Assembly (NCBI GenBank): GCA_000231825.2
Contig: JH720357.1
Coordinates: 47,108-83,213 of the forward strand
Reading direction: 5' to 3'
From: Tetrahymena elliotti 4EA
Taxonomy: Eukaryota > Ciliophora > Oligohymenophorea > Hymenostomatida > Tetrahymenidae
DNA: 36,106 nucleotides
The first letter of the stretch is position 1. The number at the start of each line of letters is the position of its first letter. Below are positions 21,643 through 34,100 of this stretch, piece by piece. The position numbers were made by a program, and so were the translations under genes. The notes below the pieces were generated by a model. That model saw only the letters and a program-made list of their open reading frames with translations, was not told where the DNA came from and did not search any database.

Positions 21643-24600
21643 TCAAAATACTATGACAAAAGTTTTAGTTTTGATTTTAGAAATTGCATCTTTAATTTCT
21701 TTATCGATATTTCTTCCCCTATAGTTTATATATGAATAAATAATAGATCAAATTAGAAATTAAAAATATTCTAATTAATTTATTTATTTACCTCATGCTA
21801 ATTACGTATTTTTTGTTAGTTTTGCAGTTATTCGCGCAGCATCTAATAAATGATAATAATTATTGATCATCGTTTTCCAAGTCTGAAATATCGATGTAAA
21901 AGTGAACCAAAGACTTGCAATGTTCTCCAATTAAACTGAACTCCTCCATCACACTTGGAGAAATTTTACCTCTGTTTTATTATAAAATTTAGTTTAAATT
22001 AAAAAATTAAATAATTATTACATAAGTTCAAATCCTAATTTGGCTAAAGATTAAGAAGATTGGCAAGCACTAATAATTTCAGCAAGTCTTTTCTTCTTCA
22101 ATTCAGTAATACTAATAATTAACAAATAAATGATGAATAACTAAAATAACATTAGATGAAATCTATTACTTTATTCTAAGTACAACTTCATTAATTCTTT
22201 ATCTCTTAACCAAAAAGCAAATAAAGTTAACTAAATGGATCTTATTCATATCACCACTTTATAAAAAATAAAATAAAATAAATTTGAAAAAATTTGAATA
22301 AATTAATTATTCACTAGTTCACCAAGTAAAGCTTGTTTAGTCTCTTATTCTTTCTGCAGAACACATTCAGAATTATTTGAGTGGAATCTTGCTCTAAATC
22401 AAAATCACTAAATAATTAACATTTTATATTATTTTAATTTAACTTATTTATTCAATTTATGGATGTTCAAAAAAAAGTAGAAATTGCTTAAGGCTTAAGG
22501 GGGGGGGGGTGAATATTTTTAATAAAAAAAAAATCATAACTGTATGTAATTGGTACTCTTCATATTCGAGTTTAAGAGCCTTAATTACATAAAAATTAAC
22601 CCTCCCCCTTAATAGAAAGTCAATTTTGAAATGTGATGAACAATTTTTTGATAAATTTATTATTATAATTAAAATGTAATTATTTGGTATCTATTCCTAC
22701 TTATTAGATTTAACAAAATATATTTTTAGCAATTTCTTGTTTTAAATAAATAAATAAATTTAATGAAAAATGATTATGATTTAAAATATTAAGGGCTTAT
22801 AATGATTAAGAGGTTTATAAAAGAAATAATGTAGGAAAATGCTACTCTATATGTAGAGAAACTTCAGGTATTTATAATTCTTCGAGGCCAATAATTGAGA
22901 GAGAGTGGTTGTCAATATTCTTAAAACTGTTTTCACTATTAATGGATTAAATATATGATCATTGACATGTAAATGAAATACCTCAAATCTATATTTAAAC
23001 TATGCAAGCTAGTGATTTTATTTAGGTGCTTGACTAATCCAAATAAGTGCTAAATTTCTATTTATGTTTTACTTAAAATGTATTCAGTTAGTTATGTATT
23101 ATCTTTTGCTAATATTTTAATACCTTAGGTTAAGAGACAGTTTGCTAAGTTTCTTGAGAAGTCTCAAATTTCTTCCTAAAATTTCTAACTCCATCCATAT
23201 GAAGCAATTTCTTTTTTTAAAGTTATTTAAATAATTTTGAATAGAAAATTGAAATTACCTCAAGTTAATGCAGAGCTCATTTAGTAATTCATATTTTGGG
23301 AGGATTTCCTCTAAAGCTTTTACTGACTAAATACTTGTATAATTTCCTCTATTTTATAAGTTTATTTAAAATTTTATCATTATTAAATGGAAATATTTTA
23401 CTCAAAATTGAAATAGAGTCTAACTGCATCAGATTGTATTGGTGTTTTAATAATTCTATCAGTTAATTCTTCATCATCTAAGTATTGATTCAAGTACTCA
23501 AAATGTTAATACTGACATCTAATTTGGCTTTTTTTTGATTAAACTTATTGAATTTCATCTTTATTTTCTTAATGAGCGTTAGATTTATTCTCTTCCTATT
23601 CAGTTTCACTAGATTATCCTAAATAAAAATCTTCATAAAATACTCTTTTTATTCTTGTGTTGAGCTATATTTTGTGAGTGCTTAGAAATGAATCTTCTGC
23701 ATACATATTAGAGATAGAGGGTGATTTCTTAAACTCATTATAATAATCATAGAAATCATCTTCAAGTTCATCTGCAAACTAGCTTTCTTTACTTGTATTT
23801 TTCTAAAATTTATTTTGACTATTTTCACTAAGAAATTGTGGATTATTTTTATTTTAATTTTGATTAGAATTGGTTTATTCATTGATTATATTTTCTTCAT
23901 CTATCATTTTTGAGTTTTCCTTTTCTTAGAAAGAATTTTAATATTTAGCTTCTGATTCAGCCTTGCTATTTTAATAATCATTTAAACCCATTTATTTTAA
24001 GATATTTTATTAATCATCTCTCTTTTTTTTATTTTCTTATTCCTCTTCTTCATCATCTTCATCATCTAAAATAATATCTATTTCCTATTCTAAATCATTA
24101 TTATTATTCTATCTAAAGTAAGGTACTCTATCATACTCTATTTTAGTCACAAAATCTTTTGAAAAGCTTGAATTTGTAGGGCTTTTCACTCCATCTTGAT
24201 TCGATTGTTTTTTTATTTCTCTTTAAAGTTACTAAGTAAATAATTTATTAGAATCATTGTTTTCTATATCCATTTCACTATTATGATTATGCGTATTTTT
24301 ATATGTTTCTTATTTTTTATTCTCATTATCCTCTTGCTTCACATTAATCTTTAGCTAAGTATTTTATATAGGTGTGAAAAAGTCTAGAATGGAAGTATTT
24401 TGCTTTTTCTTTTAATAATTGAATTATTTCAAATCTAATTCTTAAGTAACAGCCTCTTCTTAAATACTTTTATCATCATCATAATCTTCATCATCCTCTA
24501 AACCATCTATTTACTATTTTTTTTTCCTTCCTCTCTTAGGATTTTATTTTTGTAGAAAGCTCTTTTCTTCAGAATATTATGATTTTGGTGGTCTCCCTCT

Positions 24601-26158
24601 CCTAGGATGTTAAACCTCTTCCTGCTATACTTCTAAAGAATTAGACTTTTTGAGTGGTCTACCAAACTTTGGCTTTGAAATATCTTCTTATTTAATCTAA
24701 TCTGAATTAAGCTATTCCAATGATGAATTCTTGTTGCTTTTATTCTACTATTTATCTACATCTTAAGTGGTATTAACTTTTTCTTTTAATTTAGAACGAG
24801 TTACTTTATCATCAGAAATAATTTAATTTTTTTCTTTTTACTTGAAAAAATCTTAAATATTCATGGAGTTTTCTCTTTTGAGAGCCCTCTATTGCTAATA
24901 CAAAGAACTTTTTTCTAAAAACAAATCTTTTTTTATTTTTTAAGCATTTTTTTCTCTTTTCTATCTCTCTTTTTCACTTAACTCTCTAAGCTTATCTTCA
25001 GACGGATTCAGTAATTCCTTCAACTTATTTTCGGATTCATTAATATCAACTACTAAAAGCTTACTTCCTTTCTTTTATTTACCTAATTTTAACACATGAA
25101 AACCAATTAATCATTAATTCAACTAATAAATTCATTACTGTTTTTGTTTGTTTCTTCATTTTCACTTATAACAACTTATTCTCCTATTATCTATACATCC
25201 TTACTAGGGTTGTCCTTATTTTCTTAGTTGCTTTAGGTAAGATTAATAACAACAGAAGTTCCTTATAAACTAATAGGAGGTTTAGCAACTTTTGCTCTAT
25301 CTAAATAAATAGTCTCAATGTCATAAGCCTATTAAGAACGCTAATTTTTAACAACAAAATTTCTGATTGTTTTTTCATGAAATCCAAGAATAAACTCCAA
25401 AAACTGAATTTATAAAGGCTAATATGAACTTTACTCATTATCTAAATTTAGACAAACCTATCTAACCTGCTCCTTTCTCCAAATATTAGTCTTTTAATAA
25501 TTTTTATCTAAATCATAAAGACGCTCTATAGACTTTCTGTAATATTGAAGTGTATCAATAAGCTTATTGCACATTAAATTAGGATTTCCATTTATTAATT
25601 CTTGTGAAGATTCAAGCATATTTAAATGACGTGACTTTTTGTATCTCAAAAGTTCTCTAATCTCCTCAGAAAAAATAATTTTTTCAGAATATTCTAAGAG
25701 TGTGACACACCTTAAATGGTCCTTCTTATGACACTCTAAGCAAACAAGTAGCATTTAATCTTATTGAGGACATTTAGCATCAATGCAAATTCCCTGAAAT
25801 AATTTAAATTAACACAATTCACATTTTGGCCATTCAATAATTTTATTATTTTCCTATTATTTATCAAGATCATTTTTTACTTCACTGTCTTCAATCAAAA
25901 TAGCCTGCTGCTTATTTTTTTTCTATCTTTCATACTTTAATAATTCCATAGCACCCTTAATGATCTATTTGAATTTATAAATTTAAAAAAAGATATCTTA
26001 GTGACAATATATTCGCATGATTTACTCAAACAAAAAACCTTTTATTAACTCTTTTACGAAACAGAGGCAGGATCATCCTCTTATTAAATATTTGTATTCT
26101 TAGCTTCTACGATTTGGACTTCCTAATCTTCGTTTTATTCTATTTCTATTTGGTTCAT
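21643..26158 (-). CDS. Zinc module + AT-hooks + PIP-like motifs fused to an LRR domain (1,169 residues)
   Basis: Twelve exons fit in phase (3,510 nt): 26039-26158, 25139-25964, 23402-25082, 23259-23348, 23124-23210, 22982-23071, 22846-22935, 22315-22407, 22170-22256, 22022-22111, 21792-21971 and 21643-21718. Residues 88-126 hold C-x2-C-x8-C-x4-C-x9-C-x2-C-x4-H-x2-C, a zinc module I cannot place in a named class. Exon 3 has three AT-hook-like cores (GRPLKK near 24660, RRGRPPK near 24595, KRGRKKK near 24533), two PIP-box-like motifs ending in FF (24841-24867 and 24370-24396), and long acidic stretches. From about residue 860 the protein becomes leucine-rich repeats. The N-terminal half suggests a chromatin or replication-linked nuclear protein; this is inference. 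Intron 1 starts GTTTTT rather than GTA, so the exon 1 end is least sure. Confidence 0.8.
21718..23348 (-). repeat. LRR block encoded as one repeat per exon
   Basis: Exons of 90, 87, 90, 90, 93, 87, 90 and 180 nt follow each other, every boundary falling after the second base of a codon. Each 29-31-residue exon product reads as one LRR-like unit (for example KITSLHSLNIDL and KKLSKLSLNL). The 180-nt exon is two units. Introns are 46-73 nt, apart from the 438-nt intron 22408-22845. Since all boundaries share one phase, whole exons can be gained or lost without a frameshift. Confidence 0.8.
22495..22612. other. G11 ... C-rich inverted tract pair inside an oversized intron; candidate IES boundary signals
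   Basis: The left tract is TTAA followed by 11 G (22499-22509). The right tract is CCCTCCCCC then TTAA (22600-22612), which reads TTAAGGGGGAGGG on the other strand. They are 90 bp apart, in inverted orientation, and are the only G or C runs of this length in the window. They lie in intron 22408-22845 of the zinc/AT-hook/LRR gene, 438 nt against 46-73 nt for its neighbours. Known context: in Tetrahymena, inverted A5G5 tracts about 45 bp outside the M element fix its deletion ends and are bound by Lia3. The spacing fits two such tracts after excision. It could instead be a small palindromic insertion with TTAA ends. Confidence 0.5.
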
Positions 26159-28864
26159 ATTTCTATTAACAAACAAACAAACAAATAAATAAATTGTTTC
26201 TAAATAAAGAATAGTCCGCCTTTTTGCAATAATTAATTATTAAGAATTATATAAATCCTCTACAAATTTTATATTAAATATTTATATGCCAATTATATTA
26301 TCAATACTTACTTCATTATCAATTCTTAACATATTTACTAAACTAAGCCAAACCAACCAGCAAACTTAACTCAATTCTTATAATTACATTAGTTTATTTA
26401 TTTATTCTTTCATTTCTCACCAATTATAGCATTCCATTAAAAAATTAATTTATTTTTATTATTTTAACTTAATCTACTCTCTTCAAACTAATTAAAAAAA
26501 TATTCCTTTTCACTTAAATAAATTATTCAAACAAAAAAAAAACTTTCTTACTTCAATTTTCATTTTATAACATTTATCTTTAAGCTTAATTAAAATCTAC
26601 AAAAAAATAAATTCAATTCTGCTTGATTTCATAAAATTTTTACTTAAGTCAGTCAGCAGTCTAACTTACAAATCCTAAAGAATTTCTTTGTTTTTTTACT
26701 TAAATTTCATTCCTTTTTTAAAATTTATTTCTAAAAATATTTAAAATCAACTTAAAAATAAATTCCAATTCACATTAAAGTTTTAATTAAACTTGCAAGT
26801 TAACGAAGTAGAATTCTTGGTGTATTATTTGCTTTTTTTTGATGTTTTAATTTATTTTAGTTTCATTTCATTTTATCTAAGCTGAGTTAAATTAAATAAA
26901 TAAATAGTCTTCATTTACATATTAAGTAAAATAAAAAGCTTGTCAAATTAATCTAAATATTTAGAAATACTTTTTTTCTTGGCTGACATCAATTTCATCT
27001 TATTAACAAAATTATTTCTTTAAGTTTTAATCCCAACTAATAATTTTATTAGTTTATTTAATTATTCAACATCAAAAATTATTTTTTTAATTGATTAAAT
27101 TTTGAATGTTATTATAATTTAAATAAACACTAATTATTTCTTATTAACTTAATTAAATTATTTTTGGTTGTTGATATTCTATTATCATTCTCCAATTAAT
27201 ACGATTAATTTATAAACTTGAAATTCCTCATAATTTCAAAGTATTATCAAAAATATGAATATAAAACTAAAAGCTTCTTTTGATAAATAATCTATTTTCA
27301 AAATTAAAAGGCTAAGATTCTTCATTAAATATTTTATTATTTTTCATTCGCTATAAAGAAAGTATTCAAACAAATAATTTGTCCAATTTTTTAACAACAA
27401 TTCATGATTTGTAAAATACAAAATTTGAGAATAATTAGGTTTAGAAATACTATTTTTTTAGATCATTTAGAAATGGCAAATAATTTTTTAATCCTCTTCA
27501 AATTTTTGAATTATCAATCACACAAATTATTTTTTATTTTTTAAATTGAAAGGCAATTTCTACTAAATTAGAAATAATGAATATTTAGACTATTGATTGA
27601 AATATTTTTTTATGAAAACAATTAATTGTAACAAGAGTACATAAACATTTTTTTATAGTGATCATTATTATTCTTAACAAATTAATTTTTCAAAATTTTT
27701 GATTTAAAATTTAAATTCTAATTATTGTTATCAAATTTGAATTATGAAGAATAAATAGGTTTGTTTGTTTCAGAGAATGAAAAGTCGTCGTAATGATTAA
27801 TTATTTTTCATAATTACTTTTGGATGGCTATAAATAATTTAGTAAAATTATCTAACATTTTTATCCCTTAATAAGTTTGATTATTTAATTTCGAGGATGA
27901 TAAAAGAAAAATATTTCAATTTTTTATGAACTTTCAAGTAAGATTTTAAAGCTTTCTTTAACATAACTTGAGGAAATATGTAGGTTATTATAAATGGGAG
28001 GATGTTATTTTAAAATTCAGTGATTTATGCTATTTAATATTAAGAAATTTAGTAGATTAAAAATATTTATTTAGTTAATGAAAATTCAAGTTACAATTGA
28101 TGAAGGAAGATATCTTTGAATAATAATGCTTGTTATTTTTTATGGATTTCTTTTTAATATTTTAGTTATTCAATCTCTCAAATTATTTTTACATTCTATT
28201 CAATGGGGTTTAAGTCATTCTTACTGATATTTTTGTTTGAATAGATCTTTGTTTAATTATTTTGAGTGAGTGCTAATTATTATCATACGAATTTGGTGGT
28301 AAGATTTATTTTGAAGTGAATTTTGATAAAGAAAAAAATGTAAGTTAAAATTTATGCAATTGTAGTATGCTTAATACTGCATGCAGAACAGGATTAATCT
28401 TTTAAAACTTAGCTTTCGTTTAAAATCTAAAGGAGATTTTCATCGCTAATAAATTTTGTAATTATTTCAGTTCAAGCAAACTAGTTCGTGAAATTTACTC
28501 AAGAAAAAAATTAATTTTGATTAATTTTAAGAAAATACATAATAACCAATTCCAATCAGTTTTTTATTTATATTTTTCTCACTCTATGAAGCACGCTCAA
28601 ATAAGCCAAAGAAGGAAGAATGAAGGAACAGATTAATATAATTTGTTTATAAGTTTTAGATATAATTGTTAATTTTATTATTGTTTTGACCAATAGTTTG
28701 AATACCTCAATTGTTCATTGACTGGTATCAATTAGAAATAAGTTGATTTATATTTATTAGTTGAGATAAATAGATCTTTCATATTATATTTTCAAAAAAA
28801 AAAAAGAAACTTAAAAATTAATTAGATAAAAAAAAATCAAACAAACATAAAATAATTAAAATAA
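26159..28864. other. Long divergent intergenic region
   Basis: 2.7 kb between two genes transcribed away from each other, so it should hold both promoters. It is uniformly AT-rich, with frequent TTTA/AAAT short repeats and a poly-A tract near 28796. No coding-like frame, RNA gene or transposon end was found. Confidence 0.5.
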
Positions 28865-29436
28865 ATGGCTCTTTCTCCTGTTGTTAAATACATTATTGCT
28901 TTCTTGACTTGTGGATGCTGGTAAATTCATTTTATTAATTTAATTATCCGTAGCTAGCTCTATCATTTTATGAGATTTCCTCACCATTTCTAATTGATTT
29001 AAGGACTTAAAGCTTAGTTTTAAATAGCGGTGAGAGTCTGATGGATTAGCACAATTAAGTTTTAAAAAATTAAAATGCATTCGCTAAACAAATAGTTTGA
29101 ATCAAAGGTTTTAAACAATTTTTTTATAATAATAAAAGGTGTCCCTTCTATATGTTCTTGAATGCTTACATCCGTACCTGCAATATGTGCTTTGATACTA
29201 TTTCTAAAGGTAAAAATACTCTCTTTAAAATTCTTGCTTGTCTCTTCTTCTGTTGCTGTTTCGGTATTTTTGAATGTGTTTTCTGTATTTTCGGTTGTGT
29301 ATATCTCTTCTAAGGACCTTGTGACAGCTTTGTTAACAACAGCGACTTCCGTAAAGGTTATCTTGCTCTTGTTTCTGGTGATAATTTCCCAATCGAAGGT
29401 ACAATTAAAGGTTCAGTTCAAAAAATATTCTGTTGA
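28865..29436 (+). CDS. Small Cys-rich, probably membrane-associated protein (117 residues)
   Basis: Two exons, 28865-28920 and 29139-29436, join in phase over a 218-nt intron and end at TGA 29434-29436. The product has 14 cysteines, including C16-x-C18-x-C20, C33-x2-C36, a C57-C58-C59 triplet, and C65-x2-C68-x3-C72. Two hydrophobic stretches (about residues 6-28 and 47-77) contain most of them. There is no cleavable signal peptide of classic form. Cys clusters in or beside hydrophobic segments suggest lipid modification or membrane packing rather than zinc binding. Codons such as TTC, ATC, CGT, GGT and ACC indicate good expression. The ATG follows an A-rich leader (AAAATAA). I recognise no family. 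Confidence 0.82.
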
Positions 29437-31147
29437 TGAGAATATCAAATTTAGGTGATAAAGTTAAAAAAACTGTCTGTTTGAGAGTTCCTTTAAATAT
29501 AAAGATGTTATCAAAGCAGTGTTAGTATATGAAGCATAACTTATAATAGTCCAAATTTATCTTGACTTGCAATAATAGAAGTTAAGATGGTGTTTTGGAT
29601 TTATCATATATCGATCGCTATAGTTATAAATAATTTTTAATTATCACCCAACAAATATATTAGTAAGTATATAGTTATTTTGTTATATCTAGATATATTT
29701 TCATTCGTTTTATTATTTCTTAAGAATTCTATTGCTACTGTTTACATAAATAAAACTTATTTTACTATCAGCCATACAAAACCGTAACATTCATTACAAT
29801 AATAATATTATATGTGTATTTAAATTACCTTCTCTTTCTCTATTTTTCATTCAAATTTTCTTTTTGATATTACTGAAGAATTAATGCAAAATAAAATAAA
29901 AATAAAACTCAATAATAAATATTGATTTGATTGATCCTTGAACCAAACAAATCTTCATAAACGCAGATATTTTTTATTTTACTGTTTTGCTTAAATTCTA
30001 GCTTTACAAAAAAAATGTAAGAGTAAAAAGTTTTCATGTTTGAGCAAAGTAGGTAGATCAAATAATAAATAATCAAAGAGTAGTCAATAAATATTACATT
30101 TCAGAAAACTTACAGCGGATTCCCTCTTCGGATATTATTCTTGAAACAATTTTCAAGATCTTTGTGATATTAAAATTTTCATACTGTAAGCAAAAATTAT
30201 TTGAATTCTATCAAATCTACTTGCTTCAAAATACGAAAAGCAAGAGCTTTTCATCAGCAAAGTAAATTAATTGAATAACAAAAAGAAATTATGTAAACCT
30301 ATCTTTATAGATAGTAAAGAAATCCTTAATTAAAAATCACTAATTATACTGTCTAAAATTAAAAAAAGCAAATAAAATTTACAACAGCCAGCCCATTAAT
30401 GAAAAGAGGAATTTTGCAAATCTAAATTCTTTCTTCTTATAATATTTTTTTTGTTAACTATGCAATTTGTCTACAAAAATTGGGTGAAGAGGAATATGTC
30501 TGCTGTACTTTTTTCTATGTTTTAAGTTTTAATAGGTGTCTTATTTTTATTACAATATGCTTTTGAAGCCAAAATAATAAATTTTGTTTGATTGGATATT
30601 TCGATATTTCAATGAATTTATTTTCTATTGAAGTAAAAAATAAAACAGCTTAATAGAATTTTATTGAAAATACAAAAAAGAAAGAATCAAATTAATGTAA
30701 AAAAGAATATTTCACAAAGAAAAAAATATTTATTAACAAACAGCTAGAAGAAAAATTAAATGTTTATGTACATAAACAAAGAAATCAATATTAAATTACT
30801 ATTGTTACTTTATTAATTTAATCAGTTAAATGAAATTCTACAGATATCAATCAATATATTTTATTGTATATAAAGGTAAATAGGTTAGTTGGAAAGTAGC
30901 AATGTATTTATTTTAAGGAATTTTATTATTTATTTATTTATTTATTTTGTCAACCATAATAATATTGAATTATTTTGTTGTTAATTTATTTATTCTTTCA
31001 TTTATTGGATAGGAGGGATAGTGATTTATTGATTGGTTATTAATTGCTACTTTAGTTGGTTGATTGACTAAGTTACTTCTTTCTCATTTAAAATCTTAAA
31101 AATAATTAATGTGCATGAATAAATGTATTTTCTTTAGGTTATTTTTG
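29437..31147. other. Convergent spacer
   Basis: AT-rich 3' region of the Cys-rich gene and of CFAP91. It contains an (ATTT)n tract near 30930-30950. On the minus strand, 30370-30575 gives a weakly protein-like frame rich in H, K, R and P, without a start, introns or a family. I do not call it a gene. Confidence 0.5.
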
Positions 31148-34100
31148 TCATAGAAACTAGTAGATAGATATTATTAATTACAATTTATCCCTAGTACTAC
31201 TATTACTATCATTTTTAGATTCAATTTTATACATTAGCATGCTTGTTTGATGCACGAGTTATTGTTTATTGAAGAGATCTCTTGGCAGCTTCGCTAAATC
31301 TCTTTTCTTCTAATTGAACTAATTATTTAAATTATTTTTATTTATTTACAAATTCGCTATTTTTGAACAAATTTTACTTTATTTTTTGAGCTTGGAACGT
31401 TAAACGTTAGGAATAAGGAATGAGTGAACAAGATCCTTTATAAGAGTTTGGTTATTATTATATTTTCTTTCGAAGTCTTCCAAAGGTAAATTGAACTTTG
31501 CCTTTCTCAAGTTTGTCATTATTGTTGCTTGTCTTGCAGAAGCTTTTGAATAAAAAATTTAAATAAATTATTAAGCAAACAACAAATTAATTAAATAATT
31601 TAATTTCAAAGTTCAAATTAAAATGAAAAAAATCATACGATTTCAACAGTTATATTAAGATTTTATTTAATGGAAAGATAGATAATTAAAAATTGAAATA
31701 ATTGATAAATATTTTACATTGTTCTAAAGCATTTGACATCAACCAATCTAAATATGTATCGACAGTGCCTTGATGGACTCTTATGAGTTGATTATGAAGG
31801 ACATCTTCACGGTCTCTGAGAATTTCTTCAGCTTATCTTTTACCGGCCTCTTCAATTTCTCTGATTCTTCTGTCTTTTTCAGCAATTTCAACCATTTGTT
31901 GAATCTTTCTTTCTTGCTTGATACGAAGCAATTCCTTAGATAATTCATCCATGGTTTCAGCAATAACTTCTCCTTGAATACTTTCTAAAACTGCATTCTT
32001 GACTTTTTCTTCATGTTATTACATGAGTACTTCTTCGGCCTTGTCTTCTTCTAAGTTCTCAATTTGAGCTACTGTGAGCAATTCTTCAATAAGAGCAGTA
32101 CGCTTTTTCTTACCTTCATACATGATATTTTAAGTAGTTCTACCTCTAAGCAATCTTTGCAAGAGGAGGACAGCTTCTTCTCTCTTATCAGCTGCTTGCA
32201 TTAATTAAACACCATTAGGTCCTCTGTAGTCCTAAATTTCAGAGATAGGAGAAGGACTAAAGTTGAAATCAGCACTATTTAAATTAAATTTATTTAAATC
32301 ATTTTCATATTTATCTTAATTGAATTTACTCATATTTCCAAGTAGGAGTTCCAGGACGGATTTTATTCTTAAAGTTTCTATAAGAGAAGTTGTTTCCTTC
32401 TTATTGTGATTGAGCCTTACTTTGTTAATGTACTCCATTAATTTCGTCTTAAGCCTTCTTGAGTTCTCCTCTATGATAATTTTCCTATTTAAAATATTTT
32501 AATAAGTAAGTTATTAATTAATTCATGATAAAAAATAAACATTTAATTACTAATCTCGTGTAATTTTTCTCTATTTCCTTGATTTCCTTTTTGAGATTAA
32601 CTCTTGTTTCAAATTCTCTTGGACGAATACCTTCATGGAGTGCTTAAAGCATTTCGTAGTTTCCTAAAGCGAGAGGTTGAACTTCATACTATTATTAATA
32701 ATTAATTGATAAATAAACTTTAAATAAATAAATATTACTTTATTAGCAATTTTATCAAGTGAAAGACCTTCATGAGTAATACCTGCATAAACTCTTGAAG
32801 CAAAGTTAGCATAATCTTCAATAATATCACGCTTTAATGTCTCTTTGCCTTGCATTTTTCTGCTCTTGGTCATCTTTCTGTCAATTTTAATTTTCTTTCT
32901 TTGAATTTTAGCAATCTATCTATTCTTGTGCTCTGTCTTTTATTACCTAATTTCCTCTATTCTTTCTTGACTCTTGTCTTCAACTTCTTTCTCTCTTTCA
33001 ATCAAAGCTTATTAAAGCAAATACAGTTTCTCATTTTGGAATCTAATTAAATATAATTTGATTTATATATTTCTTATTTTTCTATATAATTATCAGTATA
33101 ATTTCTCTTTAATTTATAAACAGAAACCATTTGCAAACACATTTTGAATCAGAGCTTTTTTAAGATTCATCCATGTGCTTGACCAAATAGTGTTTGACTG
33201 CAATTTATCAAAAAGAAACACAGAATTTTGTTTTGATTTCAAGATTTTTTTAACAACTTTTCTTCTATAAATAATATTGTAAATTCGTTTCAAAAATGAT
33301 ATTAAAATAAACTGGTTTGATTGTTTGATAGTTGTATCCAAAAATTGGCAGTTCTGTTTGATACATATTTTTAATTTTGTGAGAAATGAGCAAATTGAAA
33401 TTGAAAAAACAATTTATTCATCAAGCTGTTTAAATAAATAATAAATATATCTACTTTTTGATTTCATTTTCCTTTTTGCTCCATTCACGCAATTCTTATT
33501 CTTCCATCAACTTACGACGTAAATTAAATGATGCTTCATCAGAAATGGGAGGCAAAGAATTTTCAAACCACACCTTTTCACGATTTAATTCTATTTATTC
33601 TAACTCTTCAATTGAGGCAGGTAGTCCCTTGCCATACTTATAATCCTTTAATTCCATTACCTCAGGATGATCTCCATCACGCACAAAACATTTGGGAGTG
33701 TATGGGTCAGTTTGAGTTTCACTTTCTCTATAATCAGTTTGCACAAAAGCATCTTTAGTAGGTGCCTCAACGATGGTAGCATTTTATTGCATCTACAAGC
33801 TTTAATAATCTATTTGTTAATCTACAGGAGGACGAGATATGTGCAAGGGAATATCTGTCATTTAAGGCACAAGTGGCCTCTTAAAATAGAGTGGTCTATA
33901 ATATTTAATTTTTAAAATAAAATAGTAAAACAATAACCAATGAAGAATTGAAACATATTTTCATTAATCCATCATAATAAACACTTTTCAATCTTTGTAA
34001 ATTCCTATGCTAAATACCTATCTCACCATAGTTTATGAATTGATAAAACATTTTTTAGATTTCCTTGAATAATTTATTCATGCCAAATTATAAGCTTGGT

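Noticed and set aside
22488..22616. Intramolecular G-quadruplex at the G11 run
   Set aside because: A single uninterrupted run plus one opposite-strand tract does not give four G-tracts on one strand; only an intermolecular or protein-assisted form is conceivable.
29162..29458. 98-codon plus-strand frame over the Cys-rich gene
   Set aside because: It is a shifted frame; the spliced frame 28865-29436 gives a coherent Cys-rich protein and a clean intron junction.
30370..30575. Weak minus-strand coding-like stretch
   Set aside because: No start, splice fit or family motif; composition alone is not enough with a single stop codon.
31781..31963. 60-codon minus-strand frame inside CFAP91 exon 6
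   Set aside because: It is in a different phase from the CFAP91 frame, which carries the family motifs across the same bases.
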